NCBI GenBank assembly: GCA_024278725.1
Contig: JAJRSQ010000343.1
Coordinates: 1 to 8,535, forward strand
DNA length: 8,535 bases
Reading direction: 5' to 3'
Origin: Chloroflexota bacterium
Lineage (GTDB): Bacteria; Chloroflexota; Anaerolineae; 4572-78
The number at the start of each line of letters is the position of its first letter. Positions within the stretch are counted from its first letter, which is position 1. Under the pieces are notes generated by a model that was given only the letters and a program-made list of their open reading frames with translations, was not told the DNA's origin and did not search any database. Made by a program: the position numbers and the translations under genes. Shown here one piece after another: positions 1 through 6,690 of this stretch.

Positions 1-22
1 AGACATAAGCTATTCCTGCGTG

Positions 23-43
23 GTATGACTCGCATTGTCATAC
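23..43. repeat. small perfect inverted repeat (7 bp arms)
   Basis: GTATGAC (23-29) and GTCATAC (37-43) are perfect inverted copies around a 7 nt spacer. It lies about 55 bp beyond the fbaB stop codon and close to the window edge. It could be a second 3' hairpin of the fbaB transcript or an operator for a gene outside the window. The sequence alone does not decide, and a 7 bp dyad can occur by chance. Confidence 0.35.
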
Positions 44-61
44 AGTGGGATAGAGTATTGC

Positions 62-88
62 CGGGCAGAGGGGATATCCCCCTGCCCG
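62..88 (-). terminator. strong hairpin after fbaB, probable transcript 3' end
   Basis: CGGGCAG (62-68) pairs with CTGCCCG (82-88), and GGGG (70-73) pairs with CCCC (78-81) around ATAT; A69 is a single bulge. The hairpin starts 10 nt after the fbaB stop, so it most likely ends or protects the aldolase/nuo transcript. On the minus strand no clear U-run follows. On the plus strand a TTTTT (96-100) follows after 7 nt, so it could also terminate a plus-strand gene entering from the left. The direction is therefore uncertain, while the stem itself is clear. Confidence 0.6.
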
Positions 89-98
89 ATGCTAATTT

Positions 99-1154
99 TT
101 ATGCAATGGTGATGCTGTTATCTAAATAAACGTCTTGAATGGCGTTGAGGAGGGTCACCCCTTCCACCATCGGTTTCTGGAAGGCTTTGCGCCCGGAAAT
201 CATGCCCATACCGCCGGCACGTTTGTTGATGACGGCGGTGCGCACGGCTTGCGCCAAATCGTCGCTGCCGGTGGATGCGCCGCCGGAATTGATGAGTCCG
301 GCGCGTCCCATGTAGCAATTCGCCAACTGATAGCGCGTCAAATCAATGGGATGGTCGGTTGCCAAATCGGTGTACATTTTATCGCTGTATTTGGCGAATT
401 TGATGGCGGGGAAACCGCCGTTGTTTTGCGCCTGTTTTTGTTTGATGATGTCGGCTTCGATGGTCACACCGAGGTGGTTCGCCTGCCCGGTCAGGTCGGC
501 GGCGACGTGGTAATCCGTACCGTCTTTTTTGAAGGCATTGTTCCGCAGATACGCCCACAGAATGGTGACCAAGCCCAGTTCATGGGCATACGAAAACGCT
601 TCCGAAATTTCAACAATCTGCCGGTTTGATTCGGGTGCGCCGAAATAGATAGTCGCGCCCACCCCAATCGCGCCCATTTCAAACGCCTGGTCAATGGACG
701 CAAAGAGGATTTGGTCGTATTTATTGGGATAGGTCATCAATTCATTGTGATTGATTTTCAGAATGAACGGAATTTTGTGGGCATATTTCCGGGAAACGGA
801 ACCCAGCACCCCCAACGTCGAGGCGACCGCGTTGCACCCGCCTTCAATTGCCAACTTCACAATATTTTCGGGGTCGAAATAGATGGGGTTCGGCGCAAAT
901 GACGCCCCGCCAGTGTGTTCAATCCCCTGGTCAACCGGCAAAATCGAGAGATAGCCCGTGCCGCCCAATCGTCCATGATTGAACAGCGTTTGCATATTTC
1001 GCAGCACCGGCGGACGGCGGTCGGTGATGGACATCACCCGGTCAACAAAATCGGGACCGGGCAGGTGTAAAGATTCTTTCGGAATCGTCGTTGATTCGTG
1101 GTTCAAAAGATATTCAGCTTCATTGCCAAGTAATTCGGGAACATTAATTGACAT
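99..1154 (-). CDS. fbaB: class I fructose-bisphosphate aldolase (FbaB type)
   Basis: Cleaves fructose 1,6-bisphosphate reversibly to dihydroxyacetone phosphate and glyceraldehyde 3-phosphate in the cytoplasm, serving glycolysis and gluconeogenesis. The 351-residue protein resembles E. coli FbaB (about 350 residues) from end to end, including the opening LLGNEAEYLL, VLRNMQTL (50-57), GYLSILPVDQG (67-77), GATIYFG (166-172), LWAYLRN (199-205), NCYMGRAGLINSGG (279-292) and the final ITIA. This is the Schiff-base, metal-independent DeoC/LacD-like barrel family. Lys238 in ADIIKQK is the likely Schiff-base lysine by recall of the family; this was not aligned here. The ATG is preceded by AAAAGGAG at 7 nt, one of the best ribosome binding sites in the window. 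The gene begins 29 bp after nuoF on the same strand with no visible terminator between, so it is probably the last gene of the nuo transcript. Confidence 0.96.
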   Translation of the reverse strand: MSINVPELLGNEAEYLLNHESTTIPKESLHLPGPDFVDRVMSITDRRPPVLRNMQTLFNHGRLGGTGYLSILPVDQGIEHTGGASFAPNPIYFDPENIVKLAIEGGCNAVASTLGVLGSVSRKYAHKIPFILKINHNELMTYPNKYDQILFASIDQAFEMGAIGVGATIYFGAPESNRQIVEISEAFSYAHELGLVTILWAYLRNNAFKKDGTDYHVAADLTGQANHLGVTIEADIIKQKQAQNNGGFPAIKFAKYSDKMYTDLATDHPIDLTRYQLANCYMGRAGLINSGGASTGSDDLAQAVRTAVINKRAGGMGMISGRKAFQKPMVEGVTLLNAIQDVYLDNSITIA

Positions 1155-1183
1155 GTCAAACTCCTTTTGCTCGCTACAACCAA

Positions 1184-2443
1184 CTATTTTTGAATATACT
1201 GCTCGTACTCATCACGAAAATGAAGTAAACTCGCCTTGACGGGGCTGGTGGCAAATTCTCCCAGCTGGCAGAAGGTATTTCCCGTCATTTGGTCAACAAT
1301 TTTGGTCAACAAGTCAATATCATCCATTGACCCCTGCCCGGAGCGGATGCGCTGATATACTTTTGAGAGCCAGAATGTCCCCTCGCGGCACGGACTGCAC
1401 TTGCCGCAACTTTCATGTTTGAAGAAGTGGATCATCTTTTCCGCCGCCCAAACAATGTCCACGGTTTCATCCATGACAATGAAGGAAGCCGAACCCAACA
1501 TAGATTTGATGGCAGCCATGGACTCGTAATCCATCGGGGTGTCCAACTTATCTGCCGGAATCATCAACGACGATTCACCCGCCGGCAACACGGCTTTCAC
1601 CTTTTTGCCATTGGGAACGCCACCGCCCAACTCTTCAATCAAATAGCGGATGGGCGCACCCAGCGGCAATTCATAATTTCCGGGGCGATTAATATGCCCG
1701 CTCAGACAAAAGACTTTCGTGCCGGGGCTGCGCTCCGTCCCAAACCGGCGATACCATTCCACGCCGTGGCGGATGATGCCGGGCACATTCGCCATGGTTT
1801 CCACATTATTGATGACGGTGGGTTTGGCGTACAACCCTTCCACCGCCGGAAACGGCGGGCGCGAGCGCGGATAGCCGCGATAGCCTTCCAGGCTGTTCAA
1901 CAGCGCGGTTTCCTCCCCGCAGATATATGCCCCCGCCCCCAAATGCAGATGCAAATCGAGGGCGTAATCGGTGCCCATCGCGTTCTCGCCCAAGATACCT
2001 TTTTCGTATGCCTGATTGATGGCTTTTTGCAGGGTGACAAAGGGTCCTTTGAATTCGCCGCGCCCGTAAATGTAAATGGTGTGCGCGCCGACGGCATACG
2101 CCGCAATCGCCGCCCCTTCAATCACCAAATGGGGATTGTATTCCATCAACTCGCGGTCTTTGAACGTGCCGGGCTCGCTTTCATCGGCGTTGACCACAAT
2201 GTAAACGTCTTTCGCGCCTTTGGGGATGAATGACCACTTTACCCCCGTCGGGAAGCCCGCGCCGCCACGTCCGCGCAGTCCGGCGGCTTTGACGGTTTCA
2301 ATCACGTCCGCCGGTGGCATGGATTCCAGCACTTTTTTCAAGCCCACATACCCGTTGTCAGCTATATACACATCAATATCGCCGATGTTGGGAATATCTT
2401 TGTGCCGGAGCAGAATGTGTTCTTTCAAGTATTCGTTCGCCAT
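1184..2443 (-). CDS. nuoF: NADH-quinone oxidoreductase subunit F (NADH-binding)
   Basis: This is the electron-entry subunit of complex I: it binds NADH and FMN, and passes electrons to iron-sulfur cluster N3 on the cytoplasmic tip of the peripheral arm. Its 419 residues are the usual length. Visible in order: glycine-rich FMN/NADH loop GRGGAGFPTGVKW (58-70), NADESEPGTFKDRE (85-98), GAYICGEETALLNSLEG (171-187), and the 4Fe-4S ligands C346, C349 and C352 (SCGKCSPCREG) with C392 (TFCQLGE). ATG is preceded by AAGGA at about 8 nt. It starts 13 bp after nuoE, the normal E-F partnership. Unusually, the next gene is fbaB and not nuoG. A stand-alone diaphorase or hydrogenase HoxF-type subunit is less likely, given nuoA, nuoB and nuoCD upstream and the lack of an N-terminal ferredoxin-like domain. 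Confidence 0.97.
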   Translation of the reverse strand: MANEYLKEHILLRHKDIPNIGDIDVYIADNGYVGLKKVLESMPPADVIETVKAAGLRGRGGAGFPTGVKWSFIPKGAKDVYIVVNADESEPGTFKDRELMEYNPHLVIEGAAIAAYAVGAHTIYIYGRGEFKGPFVTLQKAINQAYEKGILGENAMGTDYALDLHLHLGAGAYICGEETALLNSLEGYRGYPRSRPPFPAVEGLYAKPTVINNVETMANVPGIIRHGVEWYRRFGTERSPGTKVFCLSGHINRPGNYELPLGAPIRYLIEELGGGVPNGKKVKAVLPAGESSLMIPADKLDTPMDYESMAAIKSMLGSASFIVMDETVDIVWAAEKMIHFFKHESCGKCSPCREGTFWLSKVYQRIRSGQGSMDDIDLLTKIVDQMTGNTFCQLGEFATSPVKASLLHFRDEYEQYIQK

Positions 2444-2456
2444 GTACCGATCCTTT

Positions 2457-2951
2457 TTATGCCCCAGATTCCTGCTGTGCTTCCGCCCGGAACTGCGCCA
2501 GCACAGTATCTATCATCTCATCGGTCAAATTTTCATAATACTGCAAATCAATCTGACACATCGGCGCTTTGTCGCACGCCGCCAAACATGGCACGGCTTC
2601 CAGCGTGAACAATCCGTCGGCGGTGGTGCCGCCCTCCGACGGCAATCCGAGCCGCCGGGTGAGCCGCGCGTAAAAATCTTCCGCGCCACGCAATGCGCAC
2701 GGCAAATCGGTGCAAACGTGAATCATGTGCTTGCCCGTCGGCTCGCGTCGGAAGAGGGTATAAAACCCAATCACTGCCTGCACATCGGTGACGGGGACTT
2801 CCAACGCTTCCGCCACCGCCAGAATATCATCATCATCCAGCCAGTTTTTTTCGCGCTGCGCCAAATACAGCGCGGGCAACAGTGCCGAGCGTTTGGTCGG
2901 ATATTTCTTCAGGATTTCTTCAAGTTCTTTTTGTTCAACGTCAGACCACAT
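2457..2951 (-). CDS. nuoE: NADH-quinone oxidoreductase subunit E (2Fe-2S)
   Basis: Thioredoxin-like 24 kDa subunit of complex I that holds the 2Fe-2S cluster N1a next to NuoF. The 164-residue length is typical. The N-terminal helical part includes the family segment ALLPALYLAQ (23-32) and the IGFYTLFRREPTGKH region (61-75). Cluster ligands are C80 and C85 (HVCTDLPCALRG) and C122 and C126 (EAVPCLAACDKAP), i.e. C-x4-C-x36-C-x3-C as in the family. ATG is chosen because GGAG lies 7 nt upstream. It follows nuoCD by 41 bp and precedes nuoF by 13 bp. The C-terminal tail (AEAQQESGA) is short and unremarkable. Confidence 0.96.
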   Translation of the reverse strand: MWSDVEQKELEEILKKYPTKRSALLPALYLAQREKNWLDDDDILAVAEALEVPVTDVQAVIGFYTLFRREPTGKHMIHVCTDLPCALRGAEDFYARLTRRLGLPSEGGTTADGLFTLEAVPCLAACDKAPMCQIDLQYYENLTDEMIDTVLAQFRAEAQQESGA

Positions 2952-2992
2952 AATGGCTCCAGGTCAGAAAAATTAGAATGATTCACCGCCGG

Positions 2993-4750
2993 TTATCGGT
3001 CAACTTCACCCAAAACGATGTCAATAGACCCCACAACGGTCACAATGTCCGACAATAATCCCTGCCGCGCCATCAGGTCGGTGGCTTGCAGGTTCACGAA
3101 GGACGGACCCCGCACCCGCAGACGATACGGGTTCGCAGTGCCATCGCTGATGATTCCGAAGCCCAAAATGCCTTTGGGATTCTCGGCGATGCCATACAAC
3201 CGCCCCACCGGGGGTTTGTATCCTTCCGTCACCAGTTTGAAATGGTGGATGAGGGCTTCCATGCTGGTGGAAATTTCTTCGCGCGGGGGCAGGGCAACTT
3301 TGCGGTCAGCCGTGCGGTGGGGACCCTTGCCCAGCTTCGCCAAGCCCTGTTCAATGATGCGCATGCTCTGCCACAGTTCCGCCATGCGCACTTTGTAGCG
3401 GGCATAGCTGTCGGCTTCGGTTGCGGTGGGAATATCGAAATCAAATTCATCGTAGCTGGAATAGGGCTGCGCTTTGCGCAGGTCGAAGCCCGTGCCCGCC
3501 GCCCGCAACAGCGGACCGGTCACACCCAAATCAATGGCTTGTTCGGCGGTCAAAACGCCGACGCCTTCCAGCCGGGTGCGCCACACCGGGTTGTCGGTGA
3601 GCATGGTTTCAAAATCTTTTATCACCTCAGGGAAACCCTTCAGGAAGTGCCGCACGGAATCTTCGAATGCGCCGGGCAGCGCCCAACGCAATCCCCCGAC
3701 GCTGAAATAGCTGGTGGTCATCCGCGCGCCGCAAACCATCTCAAAGATGTCCAGAATTTGTTCGCGCCAGTAGAAGGCATACATCAGCAGGGCGTGGATG
3801 GTGCCGCTCACGTCCATGGCATGTGTGCCCAGCCACACCATATGGCTGGCGATGCGCTGCAATTCCACCAGAATAACGCGGGCGTATTGTGCATGCTTCG
3901 GCACATCCACGTCCATCAGTTTTTCAACCGCCAGCACATACGCCAGATTGTTGCTCATAGTGGAAACGTAATCCAGCCGGTCGCAATAGGGGATGAACTT
4001 TTCGTACCGTTTTGATTCGCCGGTTTTCTCGAAGCCGGAATGAAGATAACCCACTTCGGGTTTACAACTGATGACCCGCTCGCCGTCCAACTCCACCGCG
4101 AGGCGCAACACGCCGTGCGTCGCCGGGTGCTGAGGACCCATGTTGACGACCAAATGCCCCTCGGCGTCCATGTCTTCCAGCTCACTGTGGAAAGTGGGCG
4201 TGTCCATAATTTGTTTGCCCAGATGGGCAAAACGGGGATTATCGCGGTCGGCGGTGAAGTTCACCGGCTCGCCGCCGATGGGGTAATCTTTGCGGAGGGG
4301 ATGCCCCACCCAATTCTGGGGGAGTAAAATTCGGTGCAACCACGGATGCCCCTTGAATTCAATCCCCATCAGGTCGTAGGTTTCGCGTTCCAGCCAATTG
4401 GCGGTTCCCCACACCCCGGTCACTGAATCGATGGCGGGCAGTGTGTCTTTTTTGCCGTTTTCGGCGGGGTCTGCCAGCGGCGCTTCAATGCGCACCCGAC
4501 GGTTGTGGGGGATGGAGTACAATTCGTAACTGGTTGCAAATCGCGGCGAAGCGCCCAAGTCGCGGCGGTCAACCCCGTACACATCCAACAGCAGATTGAA
4601 GCGCAATTCGGGGTCGTCGCGCAGGAATTTGGATACCTTCAAAAGTTGCGCGGCATCAACCGTGATGGTCGTTTCGTCTCGAAATGTTTCTTTTCCCAAC
4701 ACTGCATCCGGGAAATTTGCCTTGAGTTTATCATACGTGAGGTCAGTCAT
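2993..4750 (-). CDS. nuoCD: NADH-quinone oxidoreductase fused subunits C and D
   Basis: One 585-residue polypeptide joins the 30 kDa (NuoC) and 49 kDa (NuoD) subunits of complex I. NuoC spans about residues 1-160, with the signature ERETYDLMGIEFKGHPWLHR (121-140) followed by HPLRKDYP (150-157). A linker of about 40 residues leads into NuoD from about 195, with MGPQHPATHG (204-213), GYLHSGFEKTGE (234-245) and the C-terminal end in GEVDR. NuoD shapes the quinone pocket next to cluster N2 of NuoB; the histidines of HPATHG belong to that region in the family. A TTG 15 nt further upstream would add five residues, but ATG at 4750 has GAGG 4 nt before it and begins MTDLTYDKL, so I prefer it. Gaps are 33 bp to nuoB and 41 bp to nuoE. 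The C-D fusion is known from E. coli and scattered elsewhere; many bacteria keep the two separate. Confidence 0.96.
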   Translation of the reverse strand: MTDLTYDKLKANFPDAVLGKETFRDETTITVDAAQLLKVSKFLRDDPELRFNLLLDVYGVDRRDLGASPRFATSYELYSIPHNRRVRIEAPLADPAENGKKDTLPAIDSVTGVWGTANWLERETYDLMGIEFKGHPWLHRILLPQNWVGHPLRKDYPIGGEPVNFTADRDNPRFAHLGKQIMDTPTFHSELEDMDAEGHLVVNMGPQHPATHGVLRLAVELDGERVISCKPEVGYLHSGFEKTGESKRYEKFIPYCDRLDYVSTMSNNLAYVLAVEKLMDVDVPKHAQYARVILVELQRIASHMVWLGTHAMDVSGTIHALLMYAFYWREQILDIFEMVCGARMTTSYFSVGGLRWALPGAFEDSVRHFLKGFPEVIKDFETMLTDNPVWRTRLEGVGVLTAEQAIDLGVTGPLLRAAGTGFDLRKAQPYSSYDEFDFDIPTATEADSYARYKVRMAELWQSMRIIEQGLAKLGKGPHRTADRKVALPPREEISTSMEALIHHFKLVTEGYKPPVGRLYGIAENPKGILGFGIISDGTANPYRLRVRGPSFVNLQATDLMARQGLLSDIVTVVGSIDIVLGEVDR

Positions 4751-4754
4751 CAGT

Positions 4755-4758
4755 CCTC
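4755..4758 (-). promoter_or_regulatory. ribosome binding site deciding the nuoCD start
   Basis: GAGG on the minus strand lies 4 nt before the ATG ending at 4750. The alternative in-frame TTG at 4763-4765 lies upstream of this site and has no Shine-Dalgarno sequence of its own. This favours the shorter protein. Confidence 0.6.
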
Positions 4759-4783
4759 GACACAATTGAAATAAGTTGTGGAA

Positions 4784-5308
4784 TTACCCTTTTCGTTCAC
4801 CAATGCCAAACTTCTGAACTTTGTCTTGCAAGCGTGTGATGGCATAAAATAACGCCTCGGGACGGGGCGGGCATCCGGGCACATAAACGTCCACGGGGAT
4901 GATTTTGTCCACACCCTGCACGATGGCGTAATTACTGAAGGGACCGCCGCAAGAAGCGCAATCACCCATTGCGATGACCCATTTCGGTTCCAGCATTTGG
5001 TCGTACAGACGGCGCACCACCGGCGCCATTTTGTTGCTCACTCGCCCGGAAATGATGAGCAGGTCTGCCTGACGGGGACTGGCGCGGAATACCTCTGCGC
5101 CGAATCTGGCAATATCAAAACGGGACATCCCCGCTGAAATTTGCTCGATGGCGCAGCATGCCAATCCAAACAGCAACGGGTGCAGTGAGTATTTGCGCCC
5201 CCACCCCACCAATTCCGAGAGGTTGGTCATCACAAATCCCATCGCACCGTCTTTTTCCTGCGGGGCAGCCGGGGTTATCGAAAACTCTTTATTGAGGTCT
5301 AATCCCAT
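4784..5308 (-). CDS. nuoB: NADH-quinone oxidoreductase subunit B (cluster N2)
   Basis: PSST subunit of complex I. It carries the 4Fe-4S cluster N2 that hands electrons to quinone and packs against NuoD and the membrane arm. 174 residues from the chosen start. Ligands are the tandem C51-C52 (LACCAIE), C117 (MGDCASCGG) and C146 (VPGCPPRPE), with spacings 66 and 29 as in Thermus Nqo6. The GRVSNKMAP segment (88-96) is also typical. A TTG 21 nt further upstream would add seven residues. ATG at 5308 is better because AAGGAG lies 7 nt before it and the protein then opens MGLDLNKEF. The gene overlaps the end of nuoA by 10 bp, which suggests translational coupling. Confidence 0.96.
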   Translation of the reverse strand: MGLDLNKEFSITPAAPQEKDGAMGFVMTNLSELVGWGRKYSLHPLLFGLACCAIEQISAGMSRFDIARFGAEVFRASPRQADLLIISGRVSNKMAPVVRRLYDQMLEPKWVIAMGDCASCGGPFSNYAIVQGVDKIIPVDVYVPGCPPRPEALFYAITRLQDKVQKFGIGERKG

Positions 5309-5655
5309 TCCAGCGCTCCTTTTTTCCAAATATAAACATACCCGACCAGCAGAATCGCCACAAAGACGCCCATCTCAATCAAGCCGAAAATTTTCAATTG
5401 CCTGAAGATGACTGCCCACGGGTAAAAGAAGATCACCTCAATATCAAACATCATAAAGAGCATGGCGACCATATAATAATGTATCGGAACTTGTCGGCGG
5501 GCAGTGCCGAAGGGGAGTTTTCCGGATTCGTAAGTATCGGATTTAGAAGTGGAGGGATTGCGGGGACCCATATAATACGGGACAATTAATGCCACAAGGG
5601 CGAACAGCGCGGCTACAACCAACATTATCAATATGGGGAGATAATCAGCAGGCAT
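5299..5655 (-). CDS. nuoA: NADH-quinone oxidoreductase subunit A (membrane)
   Basis: Small membrane subunit of complex I (mitochondrial ND3). 118 residues with three predicted membrane helices at about 7-29, 58-80 and 88-111. The conserved loop and second helix are seen: YESGKLPFG (42-50), then FMMFDIEVIFFYPWAV. The loop residue that is cysteine in mitochondrial ND3 (YECG) is serine here, as in E. coli NuoA (FESG), so it is not odd. The start ATG has only a weak nearby Shine-Dalgarno; AAGGA lies farther back than usual (about 14 nt). This is the first gene of the operon. Its last codons contain the nuoB ribosome binding site. Confidence 0.96.
   Translation of the reverse strand: MPADYLPILIMLVVAALFALVALIVPYYMGPRNPSTSKSDTYESGKLPFGTARRQVPIHYYMVAMLFMMFDIEVIFFYPWAVIFRQLKIFGLIEMGVFVAILLVGYVYIWKKGALEWD
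5316..5321 (-). promoter_or_regulatory. nuoB ribosome binding site inside the nuoA 3' end
   Basis: AAGGAG on the minus strand, 7 nt before the nuoB ATG, is formed by nuoA codons for Lys, Gly and Ala near its C-terminus. Ribosomes finishing nuoA would pass over it and could restart at nuoB. This keeps the two subunits in step. Confidence 0.75.
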
Positions 5656-5687
5656 CGCTCGTTACCATGTCCTTATTTTGGATTAAT

Positions 5688-5703
5688 GTGACTTATCCGT
5701 CAC
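5688..5703. promoter_or_regulatory. operator-like inverted repeat at the nuo start site
   Basis: GTGAC (5688-5692), a 6 nt spacer and GTCAC (5699-5703) form a perfect dyad. It begins about 8 bp downstream of the -10 box of the nuo promoter, so it covers the expected transcription start and the first transcribed bases. That is a classical repressor position. It does not fit the usual CRP, FNR or Rex spacing (TGTGA and TCACG are 8 nt apart here, not 6). The regulator is unknown. A 5 bp dyad could be chance, but the position is suggestive. Confidence 0.4.
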
Positions 5704-5711
5704 GGTCGTTC

Positions 5712-5740
5712 ATTCTATCACGATGGTATAACTGTGTCAA
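5712..5740 (-). promoter_or_regulatory. near-consensus sigma-70 type promoter of the nuo operon
   Basis: On the minus strand: TTGACA (5740-5735, 6 of 6), a 17 bp spacer, then TAGAAT (5717-5712, 5 of 6). The predicted start is near 5705, giving a leader of about 50 nt before nuoA. This is the best promoter match I found by eye in the window. A second, weaker overlapping match lies just upstream (TTGGAA, 17 bp, TATACC). Confidence 0.75.
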
Positions 5741-5845
5741 AATAACGTTCCAAATAGGTGATATGTTTCATCAAGCAGCTTCACGCGCGGAAGCCGTGTT
5801 TTTGCGCTCTTTTATGCATTTTCGGTGAACCGATGGGAAAAAGAA

Positions 5846-5903
5846 AACCCAACCTGCTTCGCCGGGGGATGAAACACCCGGAGTATCGCGCATAGGTTGG
5901 GTT
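5846..5903 (-). terminator. nested hairpin with U-run after def
   Basis: AACCCAACCT (5846-5855) pairs perfectly with AGGTTGGGTT (5894-5903). The 38 nt interior holds a second stem, CCGGG (5862-5866) with CCCGG (5877-5881). Read on the minus strand, the outer stem is followed directly by a T-rich run (TTCTTTTTCCC), as in an intrinsic terminator. It begins 18 nt past the def stop, so it probably ends the def transcript and shields the nuo promoter from read-through. The large structured loop is longer than in usual terminators. Confidence 0.75.
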
Positions 5904-5921
5904 GAAGGAAGAAAATCGTCT

Positions 5922-6473
5922 TTATGCCGTCAGTGATTCTATTTCTTCAAAGACATAAACATCGTCATCATCTTCTTCTTCCGCGTCCAACCGCCAAAGT
6001 TTTTCCGGGTCGGAGATGTGGTCAACAAACAAAATGCCGTCCAGATGGTCGTATTCGTGCTGGAACACCCGCGCCAGAAAACCGGTCACCTTCATTTTTA
6101 TCGGTTTGCCGGAGACGGTGCGCGCTTTGATTTCCACGCCGTAATGCCGATTGACCAATCCCACCCAGCCCGGAATAGAGAGGCATCCTTCCTGCCCTTC
6201 TTCCATTTCAACTGTCCGTTTGACGATTTCCGGATTAATCATCACCCACGGTTTGCCACTGAGCGGATTATCTTCCTCTTCCGGGATTTCCGCCACAAAG
6301 ATGCGCTGCATCACCCCAATCTGCGGACCGGCAAGCCCGACCCCGTTCGCTTCATGCATGGTTTCAATCATATCATTGGCGAGTTTTTTCAGTTGCGGAC
6401 CAAAAACTTTCACTTTTTTTGCTTTCTGGCGCAGTTTCGGGTCACTTGCGTATAAAATTTTTCTGACAGCCAT
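5922..6473 (-). CDS. def: peptide deformylase
   Basis: Metalloenzyme that removes the formyl group from the N-terminal methionine of new proteins at the ribosome. The three family motifs are intact: GVGLAGPQIG (44-53), EGCLSIPG (95-102) with metal ligand C97, and QHEYDHLDG (138-146) with ligands H139 and H143 and catalytic E140. At 183 residues it is slightly longer than the roughly 170 of E. coli Def. The extra length is an acidic C-terminal tail (about 164-180) containing a run of Glu then Asp. ATG has AGGAA about 6 nt upstream. The gene is alone: divergent from the zinc-ribbon gene and followed by its own terminator. No fmt (formyltransferase) neighbour is visible, though that pairing is common elsewhere. 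Confidence 0.96.
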   Translation of the reverse strand: MAVRKILYASDPKLRQKAKKVKVFGPQLKKLANDMIETMHEANGVGLAGPQIGVMQRIFVAEIPEEEDNPLSGKPWVMINPEIVKRTVEMEEGQEGCLSIPGWVGLVNRHYGVEIKARTVSGKPIKMKVTGFLARVFQHEYDHLDGILFVDHISDPEKLWRLDAEEEDDDDVYVFEEIESLTA

Positions 6474-6510
6474 AATCGTTCCTGCTTCATATTATAAATT
6501 TCTGTACGCT

Positions 6511-6539
6511 ATGGTAGCCTCTGCGGCGAAGAGAGTCAA
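6511..6539 (-). promoter_or_regulatory. candidate def promoter
   Basis: On the minus strand: TTGACT (6539-6534, 5 of 6), a 17 bp spacer and TACCAT (6516-6511, 4 of 6), which places the start about 30 nt before def. A separate perfect TATAAT (minus strand, 6496-6491) lies closer to the gene, but its -35 position (GGCTAC) is poor. Either box may be used. Confidence 0.5.
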
Positions 6540-6690
6540 ATTGAGGAATATTCGGACGCGGCGAGAAAATCTAATGCATTTTTAACGTTTCGTTTACCAC
6601 ATATTTATCTTTTTGTGATATTAATGAATACAGCGGCGTTTTAAGGTCATTGAGTTGCATGTTGCCGGAAGTTGGAGTAAAATTCCTGCT

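Larger units (their letters stand above)
5656..5845. other. intergenic region upstream of nuoA
   Basis: This stretch holds the nuo promoter and the dyad described separately. The rest (about 5741-5845) is AT-rich sequence with no gene I can support. The plus-strand reading frame crossing it has no ribosome binding site and no recognisable protein. Confidence 0.6.

Noticed and set aside
135..629. 164-residue open frame antisense to fbaB
   Set aside because: Opposite a full-length aldolase; composition is typical of an antisense shadow.
1415..2233. 272-residue open frame antisense to nuoF
   Set aside because: Same reasoning: a shadow of codon bias opposite a clear nuoF, with no ribosome binding site or domain.
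3086..4015. 309-residue open frame on the plus strand, antisense to nuoCD
   Set aside because: It lies wholly inside the well-conserved nuoCD, has no recognisable motif, and is rich in His, Gln and Arg, as expected of antisense frames in GC-biased genes.
5520..5540. Loss of the conserved cysteine in the NuoA loop (YESG instead of YECG)
   Set aside because: Serine occurs at this position in ordinary bacterial NuoA such as that of E. coli, so it does not signal a defect.
5688..5704. CRP, FNR or Rex binding site at the nuo promoter
   Set aside because: TGTGA and TCACG are separated by 8 nt rather than 6, and no TTGAT-type half-site is present; kept only as an unassigned dyad.
5846..5903. Riboswitch upstream of nuoA
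   Set aside because: The element lies upstream of the strong nuo promoter, so it would not be in the main nuo transcript, and I recognise no riboswitch core motif.
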